This document shows positions 13,381 through 21,445 of a DNA stretch of 34,392 nucleotides, in pieces. Both the position numbers and the translations under genes were made by a program. Source of the stretch: Methanopyri archaeon. GTDB lineage: Archaea > JAADCQ01 > Methanopyri > Methanopyrales > Methanopyraceae. A model generated the notes under the pieces. The model ran no database searches and had not been told where the DNA came from. It worked only from the letters and a program-made list of their open reading frames with translations. Every line of letters begins with the position of its first letter. The stretch's first letter is position 1. The stretch is taken from contig JAADCQ010000038.1 of NCBI GenBank assembly GCA_013154335.1, positions 1 through 34,392 of the forward strand, read 5' to 3'.

Positions 13381-14870
13381 AGAGGATGGCCTACTCTGGA
13401 GAGGTGGACCCGTACGAGCTCGTCGAGGAACTGGACTCCCTGGGCGATCGTGAGCTGGAGGCGCTGGGTGAGAACCTCAGGACGTTCCCGATGGGGTGCG
13501 ACCTGATAGAGATCGACGTGGGCCCTTGCGCCTCCGATTACTCGCCCGAGGTCCTGAAGGCAAACGCTCAGATAGCCGACAGGGCGGGTTTTCCCCTCCA
13601 CATCTGCGCGTACGCCGTGGCCGATGTGGCCGAGGCCCACGGCATGAGACCGATCGAGTTCATGCGGGAGATAAGACGGGACGTCAAGGGTCCGATAGAC
13701 ATCGATCACATCGGAGAGAACGGTCCCATGAGGTTCCCGCGGGACATCACCGCGTGCGAGGGAACGTGTTACCTAGAAGGGCCCCCGTTCAAGGAGTGTC
13801 CCAGGGGTAGGATCCACAGGCGTCTCGTGGACAAGGAGGAGGAGCAGGGTGAGGACCTGCGTGAGTGGGCCGAGTTGGCCTCGTCGATATGCGTCAACGT
13901 GGCGGGCGAGGGGGGTCAGGACGCGGAGTCCCACGCCGCCCCACTGGACGAGATGAGGAAGGTGGCCGAGGTCGCGAGGGAGGCGGGGGCCGGCGTCGGG
14001 GCGATAGTTCACGTGGCGGACGGTGGATCGGAGCTCGCGGCCGGTTTGGACGCCGCCGTCAACGACCTCGAGGTGGATCACCTCGCGATAGAGGGTGGTC
14101 CGTTCAACAGGGCCAGGGATAGGCTCCACGCGTTCAGGGTGGCCGTGGTGGCGGCCCGCATCCTGGCGCCGGGTAAGGTCGTCGTCACGAACGGTGCGTA
14201 CGAGGACGAGCTCAGGGTCGGTCTTCGGGCCGGGTTGAACGGTGCGATATCGGGGTTCCCTAGGAACCATCACGGGTACATGGTAGGGTACAGGCCCGGG
14301 ACGGCCAGGAGGGGTAAGTTCGGGCTCCCGAAGGTCATGGCGATCATGCAGGACGTGTTGGGACGCAGGTACGGTGCCACGCAAGTCCCGGCGGGTTGGA
14401 CGGAGTTGGAGGGTGTCACGAGGGCGGCGTTGTTCCTGGGCGAGGACCTGTTGTACCCGGAAGCCGTCGCGGGTGTGCCGATAGGGGACGTTCACTGGGT
14501 GGGCAGTCTCAGGACCAGGGCGGCCGAGGAACTTCGGGAGGAGGTTCCTTCGGTGGAGGACGTCGCCGAGAGGGTTGTCCAGGAGGGTGAGTCGGTGGCG
14601 TTGTTGGGAGGTAGGTTCCCGGCGTGGGGGCTGGCGCTCAGGCTGGACGAGTTGGGCATCGATGAGGTGATAATCAGCGATCCGGACGCGTGGGTGGAGA
14701 GGGCCACCGTCAGGTTGTTGGACGAGGAGTTGGACGCCAACGTCAGGGGCGCCTCCGGTGACGATCGTAGGGCCGTCGAGGAGGCGGATGTGGCCGTGGT
14801 CACCGCGGTGATGCCGGGGATAGCCGAGAGGTTGGCGGAGGAGACGGGTGCGATGACGGTATGCGGTTGA
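13326..14870 (+). CDS. hcgG: HcgG, FeGP cofactor biosynthesis protein
   Basis: A 514-aa protein in the Hcg cluster, assigned as HcgG by length, position and exclusion of the other members. Its chemistry is not readable from sequence. The N-terminal two thirds look like a barrel-type domain with GCDLIEIDVGPCASDYSPEV, IDHIGENGPMRFPRDI and three cysteines (144, 148, 158 in ACEGTCYLEGPPFKECP) that could bind metal. SHAAPLDEMRKVAEVAREAG and DHLAIEGGPFNRARDRLHAF follow. The last 100 or so residues form a Rossmann-like unit (ESVALLGGRFPAWGLALRL, EEADVAVVTAVMPGIAERL). The start is TTG at 13326 with SD GGGGGAGG; the overlap with hcgA is 55 bases. Confidence 0.82.
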   Translation: MRDILLEAADSLDQALELKRMAYSGEVDPYELVEELDSLGDRELEALGENLRTFPMGCDLIEIDVGPCASDYSPEVLKANAQIADRAGFPLHICAYAVADVAEAHGMRPIEFMREIRRDVKGPIDIDHIGENGPMRFPRDITACEGTCYLEGPPFKECPRGRIHRRLVDKEEEQGEDLREWAELASSICVNVAGEGGQDAESHAAPLDEMRKVAEVAREAGAGVGAIVHVADGGSELAAGLDAAVNDLEVDHLAIEGGPFNRARDRLHAFRVAVVAARILAPGKVVVTNGAYEDELRVGLRAGLNGAISGFPRNHHGYMVGYRPGTARRGKFGLPKVMAIMQDVLGRRYGATQVPAGWTELEGVTRAALFLGEDLLYPEAVAGVPIGDVHWVGSLRTRAAEELREEVPSVEDVAERVVQEGESVALLGGRFPAWGLALRLDELGIDEVIISDPDAWVERATVRLLDEELDANVRGASGDDRRAVEEADVAVVTAVMPGIAERLAEETGAMTVCG

Positions 14871-15337
14871 GCGAGGCGGTACGTGGGGCCCTTTGGGAGT
14901 CCGCTCTCGGTAGGAGGATGGGGGACAAAAGGGAGGAGGTAGAAACCGTCGCCAGGACGCTCCTCGAGGCCGAGGACTTGGTCGTGGTGACGTCGAACGA
15001 GAAGAAGGTGAAGGCCGTGAACGAGGTGCTTCGGGAGTTCGGGATGAGGGAGGCTAGACCGGCGGATCTACCGACCGATATGGCGGACGCTACCCCCTGT
15101 CCCGCCCTTTTCAAGGCGGTCATGGGTGTTCAGGCGACGGACGCGGACGTCGTTATAGCCAGGGGTAGGCTCGGTGTCCCAGGGTCTGGAGCGATGACGG
15201 TCCTGATGGATTCCAGGTGCCGCGTCCTGACCGCGGCCCTGTCCCCTCCCCATCCGCTGCATGGGATGGATGTGGAGGAGGCGGTGAGGAGGGAGCTCAG
15301 GGAGGCGCTCTCCAGGGTGATTCGGTCAAAAGGGTAG
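14861..15337 (+). CDS. hcgB: HcgB, pyridinol guanylyltransferase
   Basis: Joins GMP from GTP to the pyridinol hydroxyl in FeGP cofactor synthesis (DUF3236 family). The 158 aa is the family length. Conserved-looking blocks are DLVVVTSNEKKVKAVNEVLREFG, the ADLPTDMADATPCPALFKAV segment, DADVVIARGRLGVPGSGAM and LTAALSPPHPLHGMDVEEA. ATG 14861 overlaps the hcgG end by ten bases. The gene closes the cluster and converges with a 12-bp overlap on the minus-strand nuclease gene. Confidence 0.92.
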   Translation: MRLSEAVRGALWESALGRRMGDKREEVETVARTLLEAEDLVVVTSNEKKVKAVNEVLREFGMREARPADLPTDMADATPCPALFKAVMGVQATDADVVIARGRLGVPGSGAMTVLMDSRCRVLTAALSPPHPLHGMDVEEAVRRELREALSRVIRSKG

Positions 15338-16093
15338 GACCGCCACCACGCGGTCCCCGGGTTCTAAGCTCCCTTCCCACACCGTGACCCTGATCCTGTG
15401 CTTGCCGAAGGATTCGGGTTCGACCAGGGCGATGATCGGTGTCCCGTACCTGTTGGCGACGACTAGGGCGGTGGAGTCGGGGAAGGGTACCCTCGGGTCC
15501 ATCTCGATGACGGCCTCGTCGCCCTCGACGCCTTTCACGACCCCTATGGTCTCGCACGCCATCAGTTTCAGGAACGAAAGCGCCTTGGCCAGGTTTCTCG
15601 CGTCCTCCCCGTCACGTACCCCGAAGGTCCTGGTGACCTTCTTCAGGTCGCCCTTGAGGGCGGCCGCCAGGTCCCTCCAATCGGTGTCCGAGGCGGCGGC
15701 GAGTAGGGCTAGGATCCTCGAGGAAAGTTCGTCCCCCATGTAGGAGGCTAGCTCGTCGGCGGGTTCGACCTCGACGTACTCCGGGAACTCAAGGATCTCC
15801 ACGTCGAACCTCTTGGCCAGGACCTCGGCTGAGGGGTGGATCCTCCGCCCCATGACCATGGGCTTGTAGCCGGTTATGTCGGAGATCATCTTCACCTGGC
15901 GGATGGCATCGACACCGACTGTGCCGGCCTTGACCTCGACGGCGTAGGTCTCCCCGTCCTTCTCCGCGATTATGTCGATCTCGGCGACGGTCTCCCCGTC
16001 TATCTCCAGCCTCTTGTTTCTATCGATTATCTCGAAGCCCATGTCCTTGAGTACGGAGGCCGCGATGTCTTCGGCTCTCCTACCTCTGCGCAA
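15326..16093 (-). CDS. RecB-family (restriction-like) nuclease protein
   Basis: 255 aa. The N-terminal half (about 1-110) is a PD-(D/E)XK-type nuclease fold: GRRAEDIAASVLKDMGFEII, then AEIDIIAEKDGETYAVEVKAG with D40, E53 and K55 as the catalytic set, then AIRQVKMISDITGYKPMVM. A helical linker (about 115-180) and a C-terminal beta-barrel-like part (VIEMDPRVPFPDSTALVVANR, RVTVWEGSLEPGDRVVAVLPF) follow. The start is TTG at 16093; a start inside the domain would remove its first helix. The target is unknown; DNA repair or RNA binding are both possible. It overlaps the end of hcgB tail to tail. Confidence 0.75.
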   Translation of the reverse strand: MRRGRRAEDIAASVLKDMGFEIIDRNKRLEIDGETVAEIDIIAEKDGETYAVEVKAGTVGVDAIRQVKMISDITGYKPMVMGRRIHPSAEVLAKRFDVEILEFPEYVEVEPADELASYMGDELSSRILALLAAASDTDWRDLAAALKGDLKKVTRTFGVRDGEDARNLAKALSFLKLMACETIGVVKGVEGDEAVIEMDPRVPFPDSTALVVANRYGTPIIALVEPESFGKHRIRVTVWEGSLEPGDRVVAVLPF

Positions 16094-16111
16094 GGGCGGG
16101 CGCGTATCCCC

Positions 16112-16819
16112 CTACCTCGGTTTGACGGGGAGCGGGGGTGTCAGCCCCTTCAGGAAGGGTACGGCGGCGGCCATCATGGCGAACGCGTACTTCAACAGGG
16201 CCACCGTGACCACGCGGTCTATCCTCTTCTTGAAGCTGCTAGGGGGGCTCCCGACGAGAAGCTCGGATCTCGCCTTGAGCAATCCCCTGAGGAGGACTAT
16301 GGCCGCGAGTCCCGTCATCAGGAGGAAGGGCGCGGTGTAGACGAACGGGTGGTGTATGAAGACTATCCCCAGGTTGGGACCGAGCTGTAGCACGATGGTC
16401 CCTCCCAGAAGGTCCTTCAGGAGGGCGGCGATGAAGTCGAGGACGACGGCTATCGGTGGGAAGAGCGTGACGGAGGTGAACGCGGCGTCGAGTAAGGTCA
16501 TGTCCACGAACTTGAGCAGAGGTTCGTAGATGCCCGGTGTCACGTACGTGGTGCGGGCCAGCCTCTTGAGGGCGTTGCCCGTGAGCCTGATGTAGAGTAC
16601 GGACACGAGCAGCGTTAGCACGGCTCCCCCTGTGATCGTGAAGTCGATCCTGAGGGAGTGGGTGATCTCGACGACGGTAGGCCCGCCCGACTCGTACAGC
16701 GTGGCGACGACGGCGGCGGGCCCGGCCACGAGGGCCCAGAGGACGCAGGACGATGCCAGCGCCTGTTTTAGCCTCCGCTCCACGGTCTCGACCAGTAGGG
16801 GTCGGGAGGTCGGTATCAC
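16112..16819 (-). CDS. Polytopic membrane protein of unknown function
   Basis: 235 aa with about five hydrophobic segments, near 22-42, 62-78, 108-135, 150-180 and 205-225. A basic N-terminus (ETVERRLKQAL), a charged loop (NALKRLARTTYVTPGIYEPLL) and a basic loop before the last segment (PSSFKKRIDRVV) suggest cytoplasmic loops. No transporter or enzyme signature is recognised. The start is GTG at 16819, six bases after the stop of the PP-loop ATPase gene, so the two are almost certainly co-transcribed. Confidence 0.7.
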   Translation of the reverse strand: MIPTSRPLLVETVERRLKQALASSCVLWALVAGPAAVVATLYESGGPTVVEITHSLRIDFTITGGAVLTLLVSVLYIRLTGNALKRLARTTYVTPGIYEPLLKFVDMTLLDAAFTSVTLFPPIAVVLDFIAALLKDLLGGTIVLQLGPNLGIVFIHHPFVYTAPFLLMTGLAAIVLLRGLLKARSELLVGSPPSSFKKRIDRVVTVALLKYAFAMMAAAVPFLKGLTPPLPVKPR

Positions 16820-16825
16820 AACCCT

Positions 16826-17857
16826 TCACCACCCCGTCTCGATGATGCCGAGGGCCCTGGCCCTCTTGAACACGCTGCGCACGGGTGGATCCTCCGGCTC
16901 CACCGGCGGTAGCCCGATCTCGACGTCGTACCCCTCGTCCTCCAACGCCTTCACGGCCCCCTCGAACGCCCTTTGCGCCTCGGCGTTCCAACCCCAGGGT
17001 AACGGGATGAGGACGACGTAGGCCTTCGATCCGTCGTTGAACACGACCGCGGTGTCGTAGTGGTACCCACAGTGGGCTCCCCCCTCGGAGAGCGCCGAGT
17101 GGAACACGTCGTTCATGCGGGCGGTCTCCTCGACGGCGTCGGGTTCCGGTTCATCGAGTAGGAGGTCCCGTACCCCGCAGCCGCTCTCGTTCTTCCACCA
17201 TTCGAACCTCGGGAAATGCACTCCCGCCTCCCTGAGCCCCGCGACCACGTGACCTTTGGTGAGAGCGAGATCTATCAACGGTCTGTATTCGAGCCCGTGC
17301 TCGTGTTCCGTGAACGGACCCAGGGAGGCTCGGTGCGGGGCCTCGCCGAAGTTGGCCCCTCCGATCACTAAGGACCCGGGGAAGGCCTCCAGCACGGCCT
17401 CGAACCTCACCGACCCGCACGCCCGGCACAGTTCGCGCTTGGACTCGTGGGGAGGGTCCACCTCCAGGTGCCCCACGGACAGCGGGATTTCGGGGTAGTT
17501 CTCGCTTATGAACTCGGCGAGTCTGTACACGCGGGCGTGGGTGAGTCCCGTGGGCATGCCCGGATAGAAGCCAACCGTGTAGAGGACCAGCCTGGCACCG
17601 TAGCGTTGGCAGGCCTCGGCCGCGGCCACCGCGCAGAGGGTGCTATCCATGCCCTCGACTCCCACGCACACCGTCGAGAGTTCGGTGGCTCTAAGCACGT
17701 CGAACACGGCCTCGGCGATCTCCTCGAGTACCCCCTCCTCGTACTCATGGTGCGGGTAGACCTTGTCCCACACCGGAGCCTCTGTGATCGACGGGGTCTC
17801 GTCGACGACCTTCAGGAGGCGTTCCTCCGGTTCTATCCTGCACCCCTTCACCCTCAT
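16826..17857 (-). CDS. LarE/TtuA-like PP-loop ATPase with a modified loop
   Basis: 343-aa member of the adenine-nucleotide alpha-hydrolase (PP-loop) superfamily. The loop reads VCVGVEGMDSTLCAVAAAEAC (about 64-84), so the usual SGGxDS is EGMDS. ELCRACGSVRFEAVLEAFP carries a CxxC, and VIGGANFGEAPHRASLG with EYRPLIDLALTKGHVVAGL resemble the LarE-type continuation. Such enzymes adenylate a carboxylate or a tRNA base for sulfur or amino-group transfer. The last 110 or so residues form an extra domain (GGAHCGYHYDTAVVFNDGSKAY, NAEAQRAFEGAVKALEDEGYDVEIG). I chose ATG 17857; the frame is open to 17926. It is coupled to a membrane protein gene. The substrate is unknown. Confidence 0.72.
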   Translation of the reverse strand: MRVKGCRIEPEERLLKVVDETPSITEAPVWDKVYPHHEYEEGVLEEIAEAVFDVLRATELSTVCVGVEGMDSTLCAVAAAEACQRYGARLVLYTVGFYPGMPTGLTHARVYRLAEFISENYPEIPLSVGHLEVDPPHESKRELCRACGSVRFEAVLEAFPGSLVIGGANFGEAPHRASLGPFTEHEHGLEYRPLIDLALTKGHVVAGLREAGVHFPRFEWWKNESGCGVRDLLLDEPEPDAVEETARMNDVFHSALSEGGAHCGYHYDTAVVFNDGSKAYVVLIPLPWGWNAEAQRAFEGAVKALEDEGYDVEIGLPPVEPEDPPVRSVFKRARALGIIETGW

Positions 17858-18058
17858 GGGGAGCCATCCCTGCGATCGAATGGATGGCGCTGATAAGGAG
17901 GAGGCGCTGTACCCGGGTGTCGGCACCCGGCTTCATCCCATCCTGGCCGGTCGGCCACCCCCGTGTCCCGGGCTGGCGGGCCGGGCCGTCATCGGCGGCC
18001 CGAGAAAGGCTTTCCTCGGCCCGGGTCGCGGGACCATCGCCTCGTGGGGGTCGGCGGA
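17858..18058. other. Divergent 201-bp gap rich in hairpins
   Basis: This lies between the PP-loop ATPase (minus) and sufC (plus). A perfect 7-bp stem CCGGGTG-TCGG-CACCCGG sits at 17913-17930, followed by TGGCC-GGTC-GGCCA near 17944-17957 and GGCCG-TCAT-CGGCGGCC near 17984-18000. No clear TATA box, ORF, tRNA or C/D box unit is visible on either strand. It could hold an unrecognised structured RNA or a regulatory leader for suf genes. Confidence 0.4.
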
Positions 18059-18766
18059 GTGCTCGAGGTTAAAGATCTGAAGGTGGCGGCCGAGAACGGT
18101 CCCGTGATACTCGACGGTGTCTCCCTCGACGTGGAGGAGGGCGAGATCGTCGCCGTCGTCGGGCCCAACGGGTCCGGCAAGAGCACCCTCGCCAAGACGA
18201 TCATGGGGTGCTCGGGTTACGAGGTCCTCGAGGGCGACGTCCTCCTCGACGGTGAGAGCGTGATAGACCTACCGATCCACGAGAGGGCCAGACGCGGGCT
18301 CACGCTCGCCTGGCAGGATCCCGCCCGCTTCGAAGGTCTTACCGTGGGAGAGTACGTGTCCGTGGGTGCGAAGGACGAGGAGTGGGCCAAGGAGTGCCTC
18401 TACCGGGTGGGACTCGACCCCAAGGAGTACTGGGACAGGGAGTGCGGTGAGAACCTCAGCGGAGGCGAGAGGAAGAGGGTCGAGCTGGCCGCCGTGATGG
18501 CGATGAAGCCCAGGGTCGCCGTGCTCGACGAGCCCGACGCCGGGATAGACATGGCCTCGATGAAGGACCTCGGCGAGATCATCAAGACGATAAAGGACGA
18601 AGGGGCCGCCGTCCTCCTCATAACCCACAACCGGGACCTCGTGGAGGACGTCGCCGACAGGGCTTACCTGATGTTGAAGGGCGAGATCGTCGACGAGGGC
18701 GACCCGAAGAGGGTTGTGCAGCACTGCCTCGTGTGCGGGGGGACGGAGCCGTGTCCGGTGGACTGA
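18059..18766 (+). CDS. sufC: SufC, Fe-S cluster assembly ATPase
   Basis: ABC-type ATPase that drives the SufB scaffold in iron-sulfur cluster assembly, cytoplasmic. Walker A is GPNGSGKS (35-42), the Q-loop region LTLAWQDPARFEGLTVGEYV (81-100), the signature NLSGGERKR (132-140), Walker B VAVLDEPDAGID (153-164) and the switch His in LLITHNRD (187-194). The C-terminus has three cysteines, HCLVCGGTEPCPVD, which may bind metal or a cluster. GTG 18059 gives the standard MLEVKDLKV start; the frame is open further upstream without support. It overlaps sufB by 16 bases. 235 aa. Confidence 0.92.
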   Translation: MLEVKDLKVAAENGPVILDGVSLDVEEGEIVAVVGPNGSGKSTLAKTIMGCSGYEVLEGDVLLDGESVIDLPIHERARRGLTLAWQDPARFEGLTVGEYVSVGAKDEEWAKECLYRVGLDPKEYWDRECGENLSGGERKRVELAAVMAMKPRVAVLDEPDAGIDMASMKDLGEIIKTIKDEGAAVLLITHNRDLVEDVADRAYLMLKGEIVDEGDPKRVVQHCLVCGGTEPCPVD

Positions 18767-19674
18767 ACGTGGACGACGTGTTCGCCCCGACGGGCTTCCA
18801 CGCCTCGCCGGACGCCCCCAGGATCGTGGTGATCGAGGACAAGGTCGTGAACGTGAAGGAGGCCGAAGGCCTTGAAATATCCTCCGAGACCGAGGACGGG
18901 ACCGTCCGAGCGGAGCTGAGGGTCCTGCCCGGGTACGAGTTCGAGGAGCCGGTCCACTTCTGCGTGGGCATCCCGTGGGAGAGGGGAGTCCAGCGCATAA
19001 TAACCAGGATAATCGTCGAAGAGGGAGCCTCGATATCCCTCATGTCTCACTGCTCGTTTCCGCGCGCCGAGGACGTGCTCCACGAGATGGAAGCCGAGAT
19101 AATCCTCCACAAGGATTCGAGCCTCAAGGTCACGGACGTTCACTACCACGGGGAGAACGGGGTGAGGTTGAGGGCTGTTTACGACGTGGACGTGGGGCCG
19201 GGGGCCGAGTACGATTCGTCGTTCAAGATAACCCGTGGTAGGATCGGAGAGATGGAGTGGATCTCGAGGATGCGCGTGGACGAGGGGGGTGTGGTGAGGG
19301 CCGACGCGGCCATGAAGGCCGTCGACGAGGACGTGGTGGACGTCGAGGAAGTCGTACGTCTGGTGGGTGAGAACGCGAGGGCCTCCTTGGAGTTCAAGGC
19401 GGCGGCCATAGATGGCGCGGAGGTGAACGTGGTCGGTGAGATCTCGGGCGAGGCCGACGGTGTGAGGGGTCACGTCGAGTGTTCGGAAATAATTAAAGGG
19501 GATGGGAGGGTTTCGAGCGTTCCAAAGCTGAGGGTTTCCCACCCGGGGGCGAGGCTCACGCACGAGGCCGCCCTGGGTACGATCGAGAGGAAAGAGGTGG
19601 AAACGCTAATGGCCAGGGGCCTCACGGAGGAGGAAGCCGTAGACCTCCTCGTCGAGGCCATGCTCAGGGGATGA
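18751..19674 (+). CDS. sufB: SufB/SufD-family Fe-S assembly scaffold (short archaeal form)
   Basis: 307-aa right-handed beta-helix protein that pairs with SufC. Family blocks are PVHFCVGIPWERGVQRIITRI, SRMRVDEGGVVRADAAMKAV, ARASLEFKAAAIDGAEVNVVGEI and GRVSSVPKLRVSHPGARLTHEAALGTI, followed by ARGLTEEEAVDLLVEAML, the classic SufB/D C-terminal helix. It is shorter than bacterial SufB, as usual for archaeal SufBC systems. GTG 18751 is chosen for the GGGGGGACGG ribosome-binding site ahead of it. Confidence 0.9.
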   Translation: MSGGLNVDDVFAPTGFHASPDAPRIVVIEDKVVNVKEAEGLEISSETEDGTVRAELRVLPGYEFEEPVHFCVGIPWERGVQRIITRIIVEEGASISLMSHCSFPRAEDVLHEMEAEIILHKDSSLKVTDVHYHGENGVRLRAVYDVDVGPGAEYDSSFKITRGRIGEMEWISRMRVDEGGVVRADAAMKAVDEDVVDVEEVVRLVGENARASLEFKAAAIDGAEVNVVGEISGEADGVRGHVECSEIIKGDGRVSSVPKLRVSHPGARLTHEAALGTIERKEVETLMARGLTEEEAVDLLVEAMLRG

Positions 19675-19680
19675 TGAACG

Positions 19681-20361
19681 TTGTCCGGCGAGGGCAGGTT
19701 CCTGTTGATTCACTTCACGGGTAGGGTAAAGGAGACGGGAGAAGTTTTCGACTCGACCAGGGAGGAGGTCATCGAGGAGGAGAACCTGTCCAACGCCACC
19801 CCCGGTCCCTTGTTGGTGGTCACGGGCGCGGACATGGTCTGGGAGCCCGTGGACGAGGCCCTGAGGGAGGCGGAGCCCGGGGAAGAGCTCGAGGTCGAGG
19901 TCCCGCCGGAGAAAGCGTTCGGGGAGCGGGACAAGGGTAAGGTCAGGACCTACCCGAAGGACGCGGTAAGTCCGCTGGAGGGGTCCCTGGAGAAGGACGC
20001 CATGGTGGCCACCCCGGACGGTGTCGGTAGGGTCCTGCGGGTCGAGGGAGGTAGGGTCGTGGTGGACTTCAACCATCCCCTTGCCGGAAAGACGTTGGTG
20101 TACGAGATCGAGGTGGTGGACGAGCTCGAGGACGTCGAGGACAAGGTTGAGTGGCTCGTGAAGACCCTGACGGACGGTGACCTGGAACCCGCCGAGGTGA
20201 GGGTCGAGGATGGTACCGTGGTGATCGCCTTCGACGGCATCGTGGCGGGCGAGAGGTGGCCCAGGATCAAGGGTTCCATGGCGGCGATCCTGCTGGAGCA
20301 CTGCGACGACGTGGAGAAGGTCGTGTTCGAGGAGAGGGTGGAGAGGTCCGAGGAGGACTAG
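19681..20361 (+). CDS. FKBP-type peptidyl-prolyl isomerase (long archaeal form)
   Basis: 226-aa SlyD-like isomerase and folding helper. The FKBP domain shows [38 protein letters not shown] and [22 protein letters not shown], with an insert-in-flap domain between. An archaeal C-terminal extension (about 150-226) ends [10 protein letters not shown]. The start is TTG at 19681, six bases after sufB, suggesting co-transcription. The end overlaps the egsA stop by four bases on the other strand. Confidence 0.9.
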   Translation: MSGEGRFLLIHFTGRVKETGEVFDSTREEVIEEENLSNATPGPLLVVTGADMVWEPVDEALREAEPGEELEVEVPPEKAFGERDKGKVRTYPKDAVSPLEGSLEKDAMVATPDGVGRVLRVEGGRVVVDFNHPLAGKTLVYEIEVVDELEDVEDKVEWLVKTLTDGDLEPAEVRVEDGTVVIAFDGIVAGERWPRIKGSMAAILLEHCDDVEKVVFEERVERSEED

Positions 20362-21416
20362 ATCACGCCCGTGACCCGGGCCACCCTCTCCGCCGCCTCC
20401 CTCGTGAGGCCTCTGTCCCCCAGTATCGTGTACCTCTCGGGCCTGATCTCGTGGGCCCTACACAGGGCTTCGATGACTTCCTCCTCGCTGACGCCTAGTT
20501 CCTCGGCCGTCGTGGGGGCGCCGACCCTCCTAAGGGTCTCGCGTATGCGCTTCCAGTCCCCGTCGTGTAGGTATTCCATCATTATCGTGCCGACGCCGCA
20601 CTGCTCCCCGTGGAGGGCGGGTCTGTCGGCTATCACGTCGAGGGCATGGCTGAAGAGGTGTTCCGACCCGCTGCAGGGCCTGGAGGAACCCGCTATGCTC
20701 ATGGCCACGCCTCCGCTGATGAGGGCCTGGACGAGTTTCTTCACACCCTCGGGTAGGCACTTCCCTATCGGCTTCACGTTGTCCATGACTATCTTGGCCG
20801 CCATCTTGGACATGGAAGCGGCGTACTCGCTGAAGGGCTCGTTCCTGAGCCTGTGCGCCAGTTTCCAATCCTTCACCGCGGTCACGTTCGATATCACGTC
20901 CCCGACGCCCGCTTTGAGGAGACGCTCGGGGGCGTTCCGTATGACCTCGATGTCGGCCAACACGGCCAGCGGGGCATGAGCCGGTTCTGAGTACGGTCTC
21001 CCCTCCCTGCGTATGGAGGCGAAGGGCGAGGCGATGCCGTCGTGGGAAGCGCTCGTGGGAACGCTGACGAAGGGGAGCCCGTTCCTGTGGCTGGAGACCT
21101 TCGCGACGTCGATGACCTTGCCACCGCCCACGGCCACCACCACGTCGGGTTCAACCCGCTCCACGTGTTCCGAAGCCTTTTTCACGTCCTCCACGGTCGA
21201 CCCCGTAACCTCGTGCGTCTCCACCTCGTACCCCGCGTCCTCGAGCGCCTCGAGGACGCGCTCTCCCGCGACCCGCATGGTCGTGGGGCCCGAAAACAGC
21301 GAGACCTTGCCGGGTGGAATCCCCACGCTCCTCAGAAGTTCCGGAGCGTCGTCGAGGACGTCCGATCCGACCATCACCTCCCGGGGGAACTGCATCCGCT
21401 TCTTCGGCACCGCCAA
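20358..21416 (-). CDS. egsA: sn-Glycerol-1-phosphate dehydrogenase
   Basis: NAD(P)H-dependent reduction of dihydroxyacetone phosphate to sn-glycerol-1-phosphate, the step that sets the stereochemistry of archaeal lipids. 352 aa. The nucleotide-binding loop is [18 protein letters not shown]. Family blocks are [56 protein letters not shown] and [17 protein letters not shown], whose acidic/His residues form the zinc site. TTG 21416 is supported by a GGTGGTGA ribosome-binding site five bases upstream; ATG 21395 is an alternative. It diverges from proS with only 29 bp between start codons. Confidence 0.95.
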   Translation of the reverse strand: MAVPKKRMQFPREVMVGSDVLDDAPELLRSVGIPPGKVSLFSGPTTMRVAGERVLEALEDAGYEVETHEVTGSTVEDVKKASEHVERVEPDVVVAVGGGKVIDVAKVSSHRNGLPFVSVPTSASHDGIASPFASIRREGRPYSEPAHAPLAVLADIEVIRNAPERLLKAGVGDVISNVTAVKDWKLAHRLRNEPFSEYAASMSKMAAKIVMDNVKPIGKCLPEGVKKLVQALISGGVAMSIAGSSRPCSGSEHLFSHALDVIADRPALHGEQCGVGTIMMEYLHDGDWKRIRETLRRVGAPTTAEELGVSEEEVIEALCRAHEIRPERYTILGDRGLTREAAERVARVTGVI

Positions 21417-21424
21417 CGGTTCAC

Positions 21425-21437
21425 CACCCTAGGGGTG
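21425..21437. repeat. Palindrome supplying ribosome-binding sites in both directions
   Basis: CACCCTAGGGGTG forms a 5-bp inverted repeat around TAG. Its right half is the SD of proS (GGGGTG, eight bases before ATG 21446). Its left half, read on the other strand, is part of the SD of egsA. The gap has no TATA-like sequence. Confidence 0.5.
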
Positions 21438-21445
21438 ACTAACGG

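Noticed and set aside
17870-18058. Possible tRNA or C/D RNA in the hairpin-rich gap
   Set aside because: No cloverleaf, no T-loop sequence, and no C/D box pair with a 12-nt guide on either strand.
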